NCBI GenBank assembly: GCA_013176395.1
Contig: JABMLP010000031.1
Location: forward strand, 248,001-312,000
Source: Venturia oleaginea
Lineage: Eukaryota > Ascomycota > Dothideomycetes > Venturiales > Venturiaceae
Length of the DNA stretch: 64,000 bases
Direction: 5' to 3'
Part shown: positions 21,925-33,043 of the stretch, one piece after another
Layout: every line of letters begins with the position of its first letter
Position numbering within the stretch: the first letter of the stretch is position 1
Program-made: the position numbers and the translations under genes
The notes under the pieces: model-generated
Databases searched by the model: none
Told to the model about the DNA's origin: nothing
The model's input: the letters and a program-made list of their open reading frames with translations, nothing else

Positions 21925-23229
21925 ACGTTGCATAGTCTTTTCTTTAGCGGTTGGGATGTGGGAGGCTTGGGCTGTCCATTGAGTCCGTTTGGGTGTTAAG
22001 AGCCTTCGTGTGTATATTTTTGGCTCATCAGGACGTGACTACGAATTTCTTTTCTCTTGGGAATGATTAAGGCGTTTTGTTTATGAGAAATTGAAGATTG
22101 AAATCGCTGGTCTTGAATTGATCGGGCGGGCTTTTGTCGATATAACAACGAATCTGAATTGACAACATACTACATGAATACTTTCTTGTAGTTGGGATCG
22201 ATTGATGTGATGAACTTGTTGTTGACTCGCATTATTTGGACTAAAGGTTTGAACATCTGTGTGAAATGGAACCAGGCTGAAGGAGAGCCTACTTTGTGCT
22301 GCGTTTTAATTGGTCAGACGACCTCGAGAATAATTTTGGTGACGACGGAAGATTTGACTCGACGAATATTCCACTCCTCGCAGCATTGCCCGACACTCGA
22401 CATTGACTCCTCCTCGCCCTCTCACGCCTGCAGATGTGACTTCTTAACCTTCGCATTGGCTTCAGTCTCCCTAGCTAGACGGCGCGTGAGACCGGAAGGC
22501 ATTGTAACCGCACGCCTCACCACGTACCTACAACGACGAACCCTCCGGTCTGAGAAGAAAGCCATCCAACCTTCCAAAGACATTCCTACCCTGCCTTCCA
22601 CTGTACCTCCGAAACCCACTCCAGACAAGAGACTGTTGAAGCAAGGTAGCGTGATCAGTCGACTTTCTAGACTTCTGAATGACAGGCAAGTGAAGAGTTC
22701 GCACAGGGCAAGCCGGGCCAGGAAGCCTTTTGAGAGGAGTACAGTCAAGAAGGCCACGCCCAGGAGAAGATTGAATAAGAGAATTGCACAGGGAGAAGTC
22801 GTGGTCAGCAAGTGTGCCTCAACCTCAGACACCTCACCCCAGAGCCATCACATTGCAGAACATCAGGCCAAGACAGGTGCTTTCAGCAACGCACTCAGTT
22901 CCTTGTTGGCACACATCAAAAAGGGCCGGCCCAAGACATCGAGGTTATCCTCTCCTAGGTCACCACCATCCTCACTTTCTTTGAGAAAGCGCAAGAAGAG
23001 AATTCTCTTTTCCGACCCTACGCTTACTGCTGCCTTTACGGGGCCTGGAATACATCTACTCCGTTATTGTTGGGAAGCTAAAGCCCGCGGCCCGGGCACA
23101 CATTCTATTAAATTTCTACGGGACAGTTCACGTTCCCAGAATCTCTACCTGATTCCTGGAATAATCGACGCTATTCCTGAACTCCCACAGCACTATAACA
23201 ACCACAGAACCCACAAGTACGCAAACAGC
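21925..23229. other. Intergenic, or N-terminal extension of tRNase Z
   Basis: After about 250 bp of bZIP 3' flank, the tRNase Z reading frame is open from 22192 onward, 346 codons before the start chosen for that gene. The translation is Arg/Lys-rich (LARRRVRPEG, TYLQRRTLRSEKKA), with an ATG at 22210. It could be an N-terminal extension with a targeting sequence, a transcribed leader or an unrelated short gene. Confidence 0.4.
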
Positions 23230-26200
23230 ATGAGGGCTAATATTCAGTTCATTACGGTGCCCACGGCGGACACACCAGGCACCGCCCTGTACCTTGCTTT
23301 CGACCGTAAACGATATATCATTGGACAAGTCTGCGAAGGGTTACAACGAGCGTGTGTGCAAGATGGGTTTGCAATGAAGAAGGTCCAGGACATCATGGTG
23401 ACTGGAAATGCCAATTTGCAATCGACTGGAGGACTGATTGGCATGATATTGACTCTGGCCGACGTGACAGCTGGCGCGAGAGCGGAGGAAGAAGCAAGGA
23501 TGACACAAAAGAAGAAGCAAACTGGACCCGGAAGCTATTCGCCGCCACTGGAATCCGATGAGACCAGTGAAGGCCTCTTTCTGTCTCTATATGGACCACA
23601 GAATCTAGCGGGCACTCTGGCAGCAGCGCGAAGATTTGTCTTCCGGAAAGGCATGCCCATCAAGGTGCATGAAATTGGCAGCGATGAAGCTGGGAGGAAT
23701 TTTGCTGAGCCTAGCTGGTCAGACCAAACTGTCAAAGTATGGACCTTTGCTGTCGCGCCCAAAGCAGGTGAGCGGGAGGCAGATCGTCCGCCTCGCAACT
23801 CCCTGAAGAGGACGTTCGACGAGGCTAACGGTGCCGAAGCTCAGACATTGAACAAATCCGAAGATGCCCGCCTACGGCAAAAGGAAGACGATCAAATCAG
23901 GCATGGCGTCGTTGCAGACATGTTCGGTTCCAAATGGAGAATGGATACTCTAATAGAAAAACGTCTAGATGAAGTCAAATTGCCTGCGAAAATCTGGGTG
24001 CGCAATTCGACCACTGGATATCTAGATGAGTACAAAGGTCCTCTTCCTGGGGGCACAGAGCCTCTACCAAAACCCATGCCTGTGGTGCTCACGCGAAGCC
24101 CCTGGCCAGGAGCACTGGTAAATGAGATGCCAAAAACATCCCCTCACAAGGCAGCTGTGTCATATATCATTATTCAACATCCCCGCCGTGGTAAATTCGA
24201 CGCCGAAGCAGCCTTGAAATTGCCTATTGAAAAGCACCGGTACAACACCCTCGCGAGAGGCCAGAATGTCATTGGTTCGGACGGCTCTACTATTACTCCA
24301 GACATGGTTTTGAGTCCTGAACAGCCGGGGAAAGGGGTTGCGGTCATCGATTTGCCCTCTTTGGAATACGTACAAGAACTTGTTGACAGACCGGAGTGGC
24401 AGGTGGAGCAAGTCATCAATCATGTCGGGGCTATTGTCTGGATTCTAGGACGAGGGGTGACTGATAGTCCTGTGCTTCGCGAGTTCATGGAAGCTCGCAA
24501 ACACATGGAGCATATCGTATCGAGCCCCGACTTTGTCCCCAACAGTCTCGCATTGGACAGTGTCTCGACTTCAGCCATCAAGCTGGCCACCATCGACATG
24601 ATGACGTTCCCAGTTCCTCATCACGACAACACGTTGCTTCCTCAGAGATCCTGTGGCGTTACGCCGGCTTCCGTTCAAGCTTTGCCCAATTTTGTTCGTG
24701 TGGCCAAGCGTGGACAGCGGGTGCAAATTGAACCTGATGTCAAATTTCAGGAAGACGGAGTGAAGGTTGCGTTGGACACGCTTAGTCTGATTCGCCAGAA
24801 CAAATCCCAAGAAATCATGGATCTTGCGCAGGCTGCTCGGACTGGGCTACAAGCACCCGAAACCATCCTCGCCACCGAAGCCTGGGTGTTACAAGTTCCG
24901 CTGCCGGATGTCGAAATAATCACATTGGGCACTGGTTCTTCACTCCCTTCGAAGTACAGGAATGTTTCTTCGACGCTTGTCAGGGTACCTGGACACGGCT
25001 CGTACCTTTTTGATGCCGGGGAGAATACTTTAGGACAATTGCGACGCGTTTTCAAGCCGGCTGAGCTGGAAGAAGTGCTAAAGGATCTTCGAATGATTTG
25101 GATATCACATCTTCACGCTGATCACCACCTCGGAACCTCATCGGTTGTCAAAGCATGGCATCAAGTCGTACACGCAAACAATCCCGCGCCGCCGATTTCC
25201 AATGACATCCTCGACGAGCTTAGGCTCGATGCCGAACAGGACATCGATCTCAGAGGGCGATACCTCACAGTTGTCAGCGACCTTAGTATGCTGATTTACT
25301 TGGACGAATATGATCAGATTGAGAATTTCGGATACAGTCACATTCTCCCGATACGCGTACACGGGGCTAGCTTCAAAGACAGATTAGTATCGCGATTGGT
25401 CCCTACTCACAGGTGCCTCACCCCCAAACAGGAGCCTCTAGGACAAGATATGTTGAGGGCATTAATTGGGGTGGAAGATTTGCAAGCCGTGAATGTATCG
25501 CATTGCCATGGTGCCATGGCCGTTTCTGTCACTTTCCCGTTCACCACCAAGGGTGACAATGGAGGCAAGGTTCCGTTTAAAGTCTCTTACTCAGGAGACT
25601 GTCGGCCATCACTTGATTTTGCGGCAATTGGACATGATTCCACCGTTCTGATTCATGAAGCTACTTTTGAGGATGAGATGCGAGGCGAGGCAAAGGCGAA
25701 GAGACATAGCACCGTTTCTGAAGCGCTTGGCATCGGATCGCTTATGAGGGCGAAGGCTGTTGTGCTTACGCATTTCAGCCAGAGGTATTCTAAGATTCCG
25801 ATTGTTGATGGGTTTTGGGACGATCGGTCAAACATTGAACAGGCAATCGAGGGAGGTGTGGAGGAGCAAGATCGACTTCAAATGGATGATGGCGAGGACG
25901 AAATCCAGGGCGTTGAGGAAGAGGAGGAGGAGAAAGCACCGTCAAAGCTGCGCAAAGACATGGAACCTAACGATCAGAACAGTCAATTGGCAGCCGAAGC
26001 GGATTTCTTCGATAGACCACTTGGACCGTTGGGAGGCCAGAAGGGAGGAGACGATGGCATGAAAGTCGCTATTGCCTTCGATTACATGAAGTTCAAACTC
26101 AGGGACATGCCTAAGATGGAGTTGTTGAGACCAGCATTGGCCAAACTCTTTGAACAGGATATTGGGTCAGAAACTTCTAGGAAGGTCAAGTCTAATCAGG

Positions 26201-26274
26201 CGAAAGCTAGGAAGGAGAAGGAGAAGAATGGGTCGAATGAGAAGCGTGTAGTAGACGGGAAATCAACCTTTTAA
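23230..26274 (+). CDS. TRZ1: Long-form tRNase Z (tRNA 3'-processing endoribonuclease)
   Basis: 1014 residues from ATG 23230. The start MRANIQFITVPTADTPGTAL is the usual N-terminus of long-form tRNase Z, an endonuclease that removes 3' trailers from precursor tRNAs in the nucleus and mitochondria. The N-terminal half is the degenerate, non-catalytic beta-lactamase domain. The C-terminal half has the zinc-binding signature HLHADH at residues 627-632, then VSHCHGAM, YSGDCRPS, LIHEATFEDE and LTHFSQRYSKIP, all hallmarks of the active domain. An acidic EEEEEEK stretch and a Lys-rich end follow. No introns are needed. The same frame is open for 346 codons upstream (ATG at 22210), so a longer protein is possible. 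The size matches fungal relatives (Saccharomyces Trz1 is 838 aa). Confidence 0.93.
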   Translation: MRANIQFITVPTADTPGTALYLAFDRKRYIIGQVCEGLQRACVQDGFAMKKVQDIMVTGNANLQSTGGLIGMILTLADVTAGARAEEEARMTQKKKQTGPGSYSPPLESDETSEGLFLSLYGPQNLAGTLAAARRFVFRKGMPIKVHEIGSDEAGRNFAEPSWSDQTVKVWTFAVAPKAGEREADRPPRNSLKRTFDEANGAEAQTLNKSEDARLRQKEDDQIRHGVVADMFGSKWRMDTLIEKRLDEVKLPAKIWVRNSTTGYLDEYKGPLPGGTEPLPKPMPVVLTRSPWPGALVNEMPKTSPHKAAVSYIIIQHPRRGKFDAEAALKLPIEKHRYNTLARGQNVIGSDGSTITPDMVLSPEQPGKGVAVIDLPSLEYVQELVDRPEWQVEQVINHVGAIVWILGRGVTDSPVLREFMEARKHMEHIVSSPDFVPNSLALDSVSTSAIKLATIDMMTFPVPHHDNTLLPQRSCGVTPASVQALPNFVRVAKRGQRVQIEPDVKFQEDGVKVALDTLSLIRQNKSQEIMDLAQAARTGLQAPETILATEAWVLQVPLPDVEIITLGTGSSLPSKYRNVSSTLVRVPGHGSYLFDAGENTLGQLRRVFKPAELEEVLKDLRMIWISHLHADHHLGTSSVVKAWHQVVHANNPAPPISNDILDELRLDAEQDIDLRGRYLTVVSDLSMLIYLDEYDQIENFGYSHILPIRVHGASFKDRLVSRLVPTHRCLTPKQEPLGQDMLRALIGVEDLQAVNVSHCHGAMAVSVTFPFTTKGDNGGKVPFKVSYSGDCRPSLDFAAIGHDSTVLIHEATFEDEMRGEAKAKRHSTVSEALGIGSLMRAKAVVLTHFSQRYSKIPIVDGFWDDRSNIEQAIEGGVEEQDRLQMDDGEDEIQGVEEEEEEKAPSKLRKDMEPNDQNSQLAAEADFFDRPLGPLGGQKGGDDGMKVAIAFDYMKFKLRDMPKMELLRPALAKLFEQDIGSETSRKVKSNQAKARKEKEKNGSNEKRVVDGKSTF

Positions 26275-26532
26275 GAGGTTGCGGAGACGTTGGAGGAGGA
26301 GAAGAAAGCCGAAGCGGAGAAAGTTGTTGGCGAAGAGGCTGAGATTGAGGCAGAGGTGGATCAGATACCGGTGGTTGAGTCGTCTGCTGTTGGGGAGGCT
26401 GCGGCATCAGCTGAGGAGGTCACGGAGGCGATTGCAAAGACGGGGGATGTTGAGATGGTTGACGCTACCGCACAGGGGAAAGAACAATGGGGCTGGCGAT
26501 ATCTAAATGATGATCGCGAATGGCTTTTGTAG
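26275..26532 (+). other. Open frame continuing past the tRNase Z stop
   Basis: After the TAA at 26272-26274, the same frame is open for another 85 codons and encodes an acidic, Ala/Glu-rich sequence (VAETLEEEKKAEAEKVVGEE ... VEMVDATAQ) ending in EQWGWRYLNDDREWLL and a TAG. The composition continues that of the tRNase Z tail. It may be a former C-terminal extension cut off by a new stop, or a sequencing error. A 92-bp intron ending in GAG would also bypass the stop, but that acceptor is unusual. Confidence 0.4.
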
Positions 26533-27716
26533 AAGTATGTACCATGTTGAAAAAGATGCGATAGAGGGCTTTTCATAACCTCTCAACTTTTGTCTATATT
26601 GTTGACATCACCTCAAGGCTCTTCACCTCGACATCAAATTTACGATGTATCTGAACTGATTATGGGATTATGGTTTATTTGATGGCATCAGGGGGAGAGA
26701 AGCATTGTGTAAAGTGCTTGAAAGCCCATTAGGATTTATGGAGCGCCTGATAAATCGAGAAGGGCGGGTAACCCAGGGCCTTGACGTCATTCTATTGTTC
26801 TGAGTGATTTCGGCAATTCGAACGTTTCTTCTGTGACTTTAATACTAATTTCCAGAACATACCTCTCTGCTGAGAACGACAGCAAAAAATTCTAAGCTTT
26901 TGTTCTCTCACTACAATGAACTGAAGCTCTATCGATTTGGTGGGGTAGCCACTCCTTTGATTGACGGTAACCTTCCCGCTTAATTAATAGTAACCTCCCG
27001 CTCAGTCAACAACAACCTTTCCCTCAATCCACCCAGGGACCATGGCGCGCAATAAGAACAAGAGAATAAATGGAGGAGACGAAGACTGCCCCTGGAGATC
27101 CTTCCCCTATTGAGGTAACGGTCTCAACAACCCGATGTATTCAAGTTACTTAAGTATAATATAATCTCCTACTTTTACAGGATTATATAATTATCAATTC
27201 GACTGCCGTATATGCATGTTTTATCGTGGATTCGTTACTTTCAATACCAACCTCCCGCTTTACTTGGCTAATTTCTGTAGTAATTTCGTTGGTTGCGACG
27301 AAGAAGACGCGGAAGGGGAGGACGAAGAGTCGGCGGAAGGAGACTGGTGAGTTCCTAGGTATGTATCCTACCCATGGCTTTCGTACAACACTTCTTTGAC
27401 TTGAGGTCGATTTTGCTAAACTTCTGGCAACATCTTTCCTCCCGAAGCCAGGACATTGTCGCCATCGATCTTGAGTTACAGAACGCAATCCACGCTTGGC
27501 TATCGTCGCAGAGACAGTACAATAATGTGAAAACCTCGTTGCCTAGGTCTCCAGAAAGGTCATTGAGTTGAGGGAGGGGGGAGAAGTGACGGGTTACACG
27601 AGCACCAACTTACCGATGTGACACTGTAATCTTCTACCGTTATCGTTTTCGACTTTCAACTCCTTACTTTTTCCTTCCTTGCACTTGTTACTCACAAATT
27701 GCGAATCACTGACAAC
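26533..27716. other. No gene seen
   Basis: Intergenic. A short ATG frame at 27042 (MARNKNKRINGGDED) stops after 23 codons. TAACCTCCCGCT-like words recur at about 26970, 26992 and 27250, a possible trace of an old repeat. Confidence 0.4.
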
Positions 27717-30612
27717 ATGGACGACAAACCTGCAGTCTTCGGCGCAGGCTCAACAGTCCCAAAGTCAAGCTTCGCTACGAGCGGCAATACCGACAACCCT
27801 TCTTCGCAGAATTGGCATCAATGGGCCCAGAACATGAAGTCAGCCTCTCGAGACAGTCCTAAGGAGGATATAGACATGGAAGAGAGCGCCGAGGCAGAGG
27901 CAGAGTCCCAGTTGAAGTATGTTCCCAAAAGCGAGCTGCCAGAGGTACCATGGAAATTCCACAGGAAAGAAGATGTCACGGCTTATCTTCCATTCCCGGA
28001 GCTGTACGAAGAGCGCAAATTCTGCACAAAAGTTGTTAGTATTCCCCAGCTATGACAGCAGAACTTACTAACATATATGAAAGCCAGAAAAAGTTCACAG
28101 CTACCTCAACTTCGACGCCTTGCCACCAGATATCCGTCAAATGATCTACAAGTTGGTTATATCAACATACACACGTATCGAGCTCTGGGCAGATTTTCAC
28201 AACAGCTTATTTGGTCTTGCGGATAAGGCTGAGAAGTTCGAAGAGTACAAGGCTGACATCACTCCAACTTTGAAATTGTTGCGTGTTGGTAAGAAGATTG
28301 GGCAGGAGGCGGCAGAGCTGTTCTACTCGTCGAATGAGTTCTCCTTCTCCTGCTTCTCTGGATGGATGGTTCTTGCGGCGTTAATGATGACGATTGGTGA
28401 AACAAATTACGGCTCATTGAAGAGGGTCAGTGAATACAAACGTGCCGAGAGATTGATTGATTGATTGATTTTATCCTACTCGGTTGCAGCCGCTTAATCA
28501 GGCAGCTATGTCCGGTTAGGAGGACTTCATCAGACAGCCGACACGTGATAGATTATATAATCCACCGCGCCCCACTTCGCCCCGTTCACTGAAACAAGAC
28601 CAGCTGTCCCCTCCGTCCTCCCTCTTTTCCCTTAACCAGTATCTCCAAATGCCCGCTGGCTCTTGTAGATACTGGTTATTCTGCTAGTATATCTGTGCTA
28701 TGTAGACTCAAGAGGCAATGCCTCGTGTTTCGCTATCCTTCTACCTACAGTCTCCCTCTAATGCTCAGCTTTGTCTATCTGTTTCGCCTTATCCCTCAAG
28801 GCCAATGGGTTCCCTAAGTATGTTTCTGCTTGTGAAAGTTGCCTTGCACCAGATTCCTATGCGGCGGTGTATTTGGTTGTGTGATGCTGGAGACAATAGT
28901 AACCATCGTAGTCGTGATTTCGCTGCTTGGGTGTGATACTCCGGGTATGCCCGTGGACGAGGCTGTCTGGTAGCTGCCGTATTGTATGGCGCCGATCGTG
29001 CTATAGACCTGCCGTCTTATAGTCGGAGCCTACCTGCTGCTAGTCGCTCTCCCTACTTGCTATATCGCGCTCCTACTCTTGCCAATGCCATAACTGGGAC
29101 GCAACAGTCTGGGGAGAGGCTCAAGGCTACGTCTGCTGGCTTGTAGGGAGGGGATTTGCCGCCAATAAGCTCCTTCTATACGTCCTTACTGCTTACTGTG
29201 TTGCGCACCTACTCTTGCCAATGCCATAACTGGGACGCAACAGTTTGGGGAGAGGCTCAAGGCTCTGGACATCAGCTTGCAGCAGGACGGTTTGCGGAGA
29301 CGATAGTAGATGAGGTTCTCTAGCAGCTGCCGTATCGTGTCGCACCGATTGTGTTGTAGACCTGTCGTCTTATAGTCGGAGCCTATCTGCTGCTAGTCGC
29401 TCTCCCTGCTTGCTATATCGCGCACCTACTCTTGCCACTGCCATAACTGGGACGCAACAGTCTGAGGAGAGGCTCAAGGCTACGTCTGCTAGCTTACAGG
29501 GAGGGGATTTGCCGCCAATAGGCTCCTTCTATGCGTCCTTACTACTTACTGTGTCGCGCACCTACTCTTGCCAGTGCCATAACTGGGACGCAACAGTTTG
29601 GGGAGAGGCTCAAGGCTCTGGGCAACAGCTTGTAGCAGGACGGTTTGCCAAGACGTTGGGAGAGATTGTCTAGTCGTTGCAGTGGTGTGTGGTGCCGATT
29701 GTTGCGCACCGAGCGTCTGGTGTTTGAGTTGTGTTGAAGGAATTGCCGTTCTAGCAGTGACTCGTCGACTCGGAGCGTTGCAGTGTCATCTGGGGTGATG
29801 GACTAGCCGGGAGATAGTGACTAGATGGTTGCTGTTGTCTTTGGTGGACGCATCGTTCGTGTAGCATGCTCATGTATTCGTCTGCTTGCTCTGCCGTGGC
29901 CGCGACGGCGACTCTAGAGATATCTCATCGACGCTGAGGGACGCGCGATGGCCTCTAGAGGCCGGAGCGGCCACTGGCAGAGGTGTTTTGATGATCTTTA
30001 GATGATACTTCTGTAAATTCCAAAAATTGAGTTCTCGCTGTGTGTGCTGTTTTCAAAACGTGCCGAGAGAGTGGTGGTTGAATTGACAGAATTATAGGAT
30101 GTATGTCACGTGCCTTTCGCTGGTGTTTACTACATTTCGTTGTCTCAAATAGACGTTCCCGGCGCTCCTATTCTATGGCCATTTTATGCTTCTATGGCCG
30201 GTCTTCCCGAAACAGGCCCCAGAATTATCGGCCAGCCTGCTCCAAATCTAGTATCAAATTCTTCTGGCAACCAGATGACTGCTTCTCAAATTCCATCAGA
30301 ATCTTCGGGAACGGCGGCAATCTCACCTCACTCAAGCTTCTTATGCCTACCACCTTTCATACCAAGGTCAGCGGCAAGTGGTATAGTCCCGACACACAAG
30401 TCCACAAGAAAGATTATACATGGGTAATGGAACACCTCAAAAAGCTCAAATCATCACTCCCGCAGCTCGACATCACGTTGGTCGTGAAGAAAATCTCCCA
30501 TGATTCTTCCACCGACTCAGGAGACGAAAACATCCTCAAACTGGCACTCCAGAATGATGGGATAATGGACCGAGCCCTTATCTGCAACACAGAGTATGAG
30601 AGCGAGCCTTAG
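27717..30612 (+). CDS. 2EXR-like protein with retroposon in its second intron
   Basis: Exon 1 (27717-28034) encodes an acidic N-terminus and PELYEERKFCTKV. A 49-bp intron (GTTAGT, CTAAC branch) follows. Exon 2 (28084-28425) holds the 2EXR-type core FDALPPDIRQMIYKLVIS and GQEAAELFYSSNEF. The next intron begins GTCAGT at 28426 and ends TATAG at 30097. Without the 1603-bp retroposon and its 15-bp duplication it would be 54 bp. Exon 3 resumes in frame with VCHVPFAGVYYISLSQ. The family motif TSLKLLMPTTFH comes in another frame up to the stop at 30612; a weak 74-bp GTCTTC...CCAG intron (about 30191-30264) would restore frame, otherwise there is a frameshift. Function is unknown. Whether the gene is expressed depends on splicing out the retroposon. 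Confidence 0.6.
28438..28452. repeat. Target-site duplication, left copy (15 bp)
   Basis: AAACGTGCCGAGAGA, identical to 30056-30070. Confidence 0.92.
28453..30055 (-). mobile_element. 1.6-kb non-coding retroposon, copy B
   Basis: 1603 bp, nearly identical to 11563-13161 but inverted. It is bounded by a perfect 15-bp direct repeat unrelated to the repeat around copy A, so these are two independent insertions. The (TTGA)n run at the left is the tail of an element oriented to the minus strand. Unlike copy A it keeps a few extra bases near 30005-30012 (ATACTTCTG). It carries the same internal tandem units and no coding frame of note. It lies inside an intron of the 2EXR-like gene, antisense to it. 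Confidence 0.85.
30056..30070. repeat. Target-site duplication, right copy (15 bp)
   Basis: AAACGTGCCGAGAGA, identical to 28438-28452. Confidence 0.92.
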
Positions 30613-31917
30613 AAGAAAGTGAAGAAAGGCGATCCCACCCCACCAGAATTGTATGAATGAGGCCGTGGGAGGGGGTCACTGGTTACGGATAGATGAAATC
30701 TTCTTGGCAGGATCTTTGAATGTATTCAATTCGTTTGAATGGAAGACTTCTCCCCTCTCACAATGACTCAAATTGATCGAATTCACAGTATCGACATCTA
30801 CAGTCTTGTTCATATCTCAATTCGTTCCCAGATGACCCCAAAATCGGTCAGCCATCGCTCAGAATCATGAACCAAAAGTCACCCTCCACGGGCATCGGAC
30901 GGCACGTCGTGGTGGTTTGCCTGGTAGAGCGGACTCTACCACTCCACGAGCGATGCTCTTGTACACAGGGAAAACTCAGTACGTAGTACGTAGTAAGAGA
31001 TGGCAATACAGCGATTACTCGAAGAGCAACGTATACTGGAAGTACCACGCTGGCACCGAGCCGGAGGAGTTCAAGTCCCGCCAAGGCCGCACAAAGAGTC
31101 CAAAATTCTTAACTACGACTACTACCTTACCTTCTTCCTACACCACCTCACCTACCCCGTACCGGGCTTGTACCGATACCTCCTCCGCAATAGTCTGAAG
31201 AGACTCTACCTTACCTACCTTACCTACCTTACCTAGCTCACCTACCTTACCTACTTTGCAATAGTCTGAAGAGACATCACCTCACCTACCACCAACGATG
31301 GCGCGAGAGTCCAAAGGGGCCGCAATAGGAGCTGGAGAATAAAGAGCAGGACAACATCGAAAAGTGAGCGGAATAGAGAAGGTAAAGGGCAGGAAGAGAA
31401 GGAAAAAGGGCAGGGTAACATCGAAAAGTTAGCGGGGAGGAGAAGGACCACCCCAGATACAGGGACAAAGGGCAGGGGTGATAGGGAGGAAAGGGGCAGG
31501 TTAAGGGTAGGAGGGTATTATGGTGATGTGAGTTGGGGGGACGACGAACCACGGCAGGTTAAGGCATGGTATATACGGGGGATAGGAAATATCCGTACAT
31601 GACGGTTCTCGTGTGAAACGGCAGCAGATTTTAGGCAGAGGACACGGCTCAGGAGCCGTAGAGTAGCTGTACTGGCGGGAGTAGGATAGATGACCCGGGT
31701 AGTAAAGTAGGGGGCATAGTAAGAGTAGGTGTACGTCCAAGTCGAGAGACGTCAAGATAGCGAAGGGACCGGACCGTTGATGGCCCCCTTACGCACCGTA
31801 TGGATTCCGCTCAGGATAGACCCGGGAGGCTTTTTCAGCCCAGAGAGTTGGGTTTTTGCGATTGTAGATAGAGATTGTGGGCATACGGCACAGCAGCTAT
31901 TACATACCACGTAAGAT
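30613..31917. other. Repeat-rich spacer without genes
   Basis: Contains ACGTAGT repeats near 30979 and a (CTTACCTAC)-type tract at 31208-31256, then purine-rich sequence with GGACAACATCGAAAAGT-like direct repeats (about 31350 and 31416). No credible coding frame. Confidence 0.5.
31208..31256. repeat. TTACCTACC-type microsatellite tract
   Basis: Degenerate tandem TTACCTACC units, with one TAGCTCACC variant. Confidence 0.8.
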
Positions 31918-31957
31918 CTGATTATTATTATTATAAATAATAACTAATAATAATCAG
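31918..31957. repeat. 13-bp inverted repeat at LINE 3' end
   Basis: CTGATTATTATTA and its exact complement TAATAATAATCAG are separated by 14 nt of AT-rich sequence. The TAA-type units sit where the tail of the minus-strand LINE fragment would be expected. Confidence 0.7.
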
Positions 31958-32880
31958 GATTTATTGTTGTATGCAGGGCTAGGTTAAGCCTGTGCCAACA
32001 TCCTCTATCTACAAAGAAAAACCCCTCTTTTCGGGGACAAAAACCGTTTGTTTGCTACCCCGGCTGCGGCCCGCGGCATATCCGCGAGCTTTACCATCCT
32101 ATTCGTATATATCGAAGCGTTTCTGGGTCAACACTGCCTAAGCAGCTTCTCCTAGCTCCCTGGTATCCATTTCAGTCCATTGCCATCCAAGTCCGGGCGT
32201 AGTCCGGTCCCGGTCCGTGGTATTTCCTCGAGGCAAGGATCTTGGGACCCTGGGGGGCATCACTTCCGCCCTCTTCCTCCTCCTATCGAGGTAAGACCTA
32301 CTGTTATAGTCCTGTGCCTTCAAGCTCCGGCGCCGTTCCGAAGCCCGACCGGTTCTCTGTAACTGCTGCGTTTGCTCTAGCAAGGTATGGGAGTACCGAA
32401 TTCTTCAAAAACCACTGGGACGCGGCCTTGCATCCTTCCCTCGTTCCTAGTAGCCCCTTCACCCCTCGAGAGCCTCCCCTGGCGCTGAATAGGCCTCTCC
32501 TATTGAATCTAGTACAGTACGTAAAAATGTGTTCTACCGTCTCTTGCTGCCATCCACATTCGCATTCGGGGGTAATCCCTGGGACATGTATCGATGCGAG
32601 CCAGGACCGGAGTCCTAGCACTTCGACTCGGAGTAGGAACGTTGTATGTGCTTCTACCTTCATAAGGCCGTCGTATAGCTCAATTGGGGACTTCTCCCAT
32701 GGCTCGTTCCAAGTCTTCGCCCTCCGGTTCCGGCCCAGTGCTTCCCATTTTGTACGCCAGATCTCTTCCATCAGCTTCGAGATTTTGCTGGGTAGAACCC
32801 GCTTATGGATAACTAACTTATACTCCGACCAGCAAAAGCTCGGAGCATTATTGCTCCTCGTATTGTTTATTATTGTCTAG
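31918..32880 (-). mobile_element. 5'-truncated LINE (non-LTR retrotransposon) 3' fragment
   Basis: The frame 32771-32304, open upstream to about 32860, contains RVEVLGLRSWLASIHVPGIT, then CECGWQQETVEHIFTYC. This Cys-x-Cys...His...Cys arrangement near the end of the protein is typical of the C-terminus of fungal Tad1/Tad-like LINE polyproteins, after the reverse transcriptase and RNase H domains. Those domains are absent here, as usual for 5'-truncated copies. About 380 bp of 3' untranslated sequence lead to an AT-rich TAA-type tail. I found no clear target duplication. Confidence 0.7.
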
Positions 32881-33043
32881 AACGTATTAATTACTATAAC
32901 GATACGTCGCCGCGTTTAGAATGTCCTCTAGTATTTTCCCTTATAGAATTTCCACCCTCGGACTTATCCATTAATATACCGGCTTCACGATCATGAAACG
33001 GACTATCGATCCACGAAGGCCATAGGGAAAAGCTGCCTCTGAG

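Noticed and set aside
30905..31090. tRNA-like words (TGGTAGAGCGG and GTTCAAGTCCC)
   Set aside because: The first folds into a simple hairpin with CTCTACC, the second has no T-stem complement, and no acceptor stem joins them.
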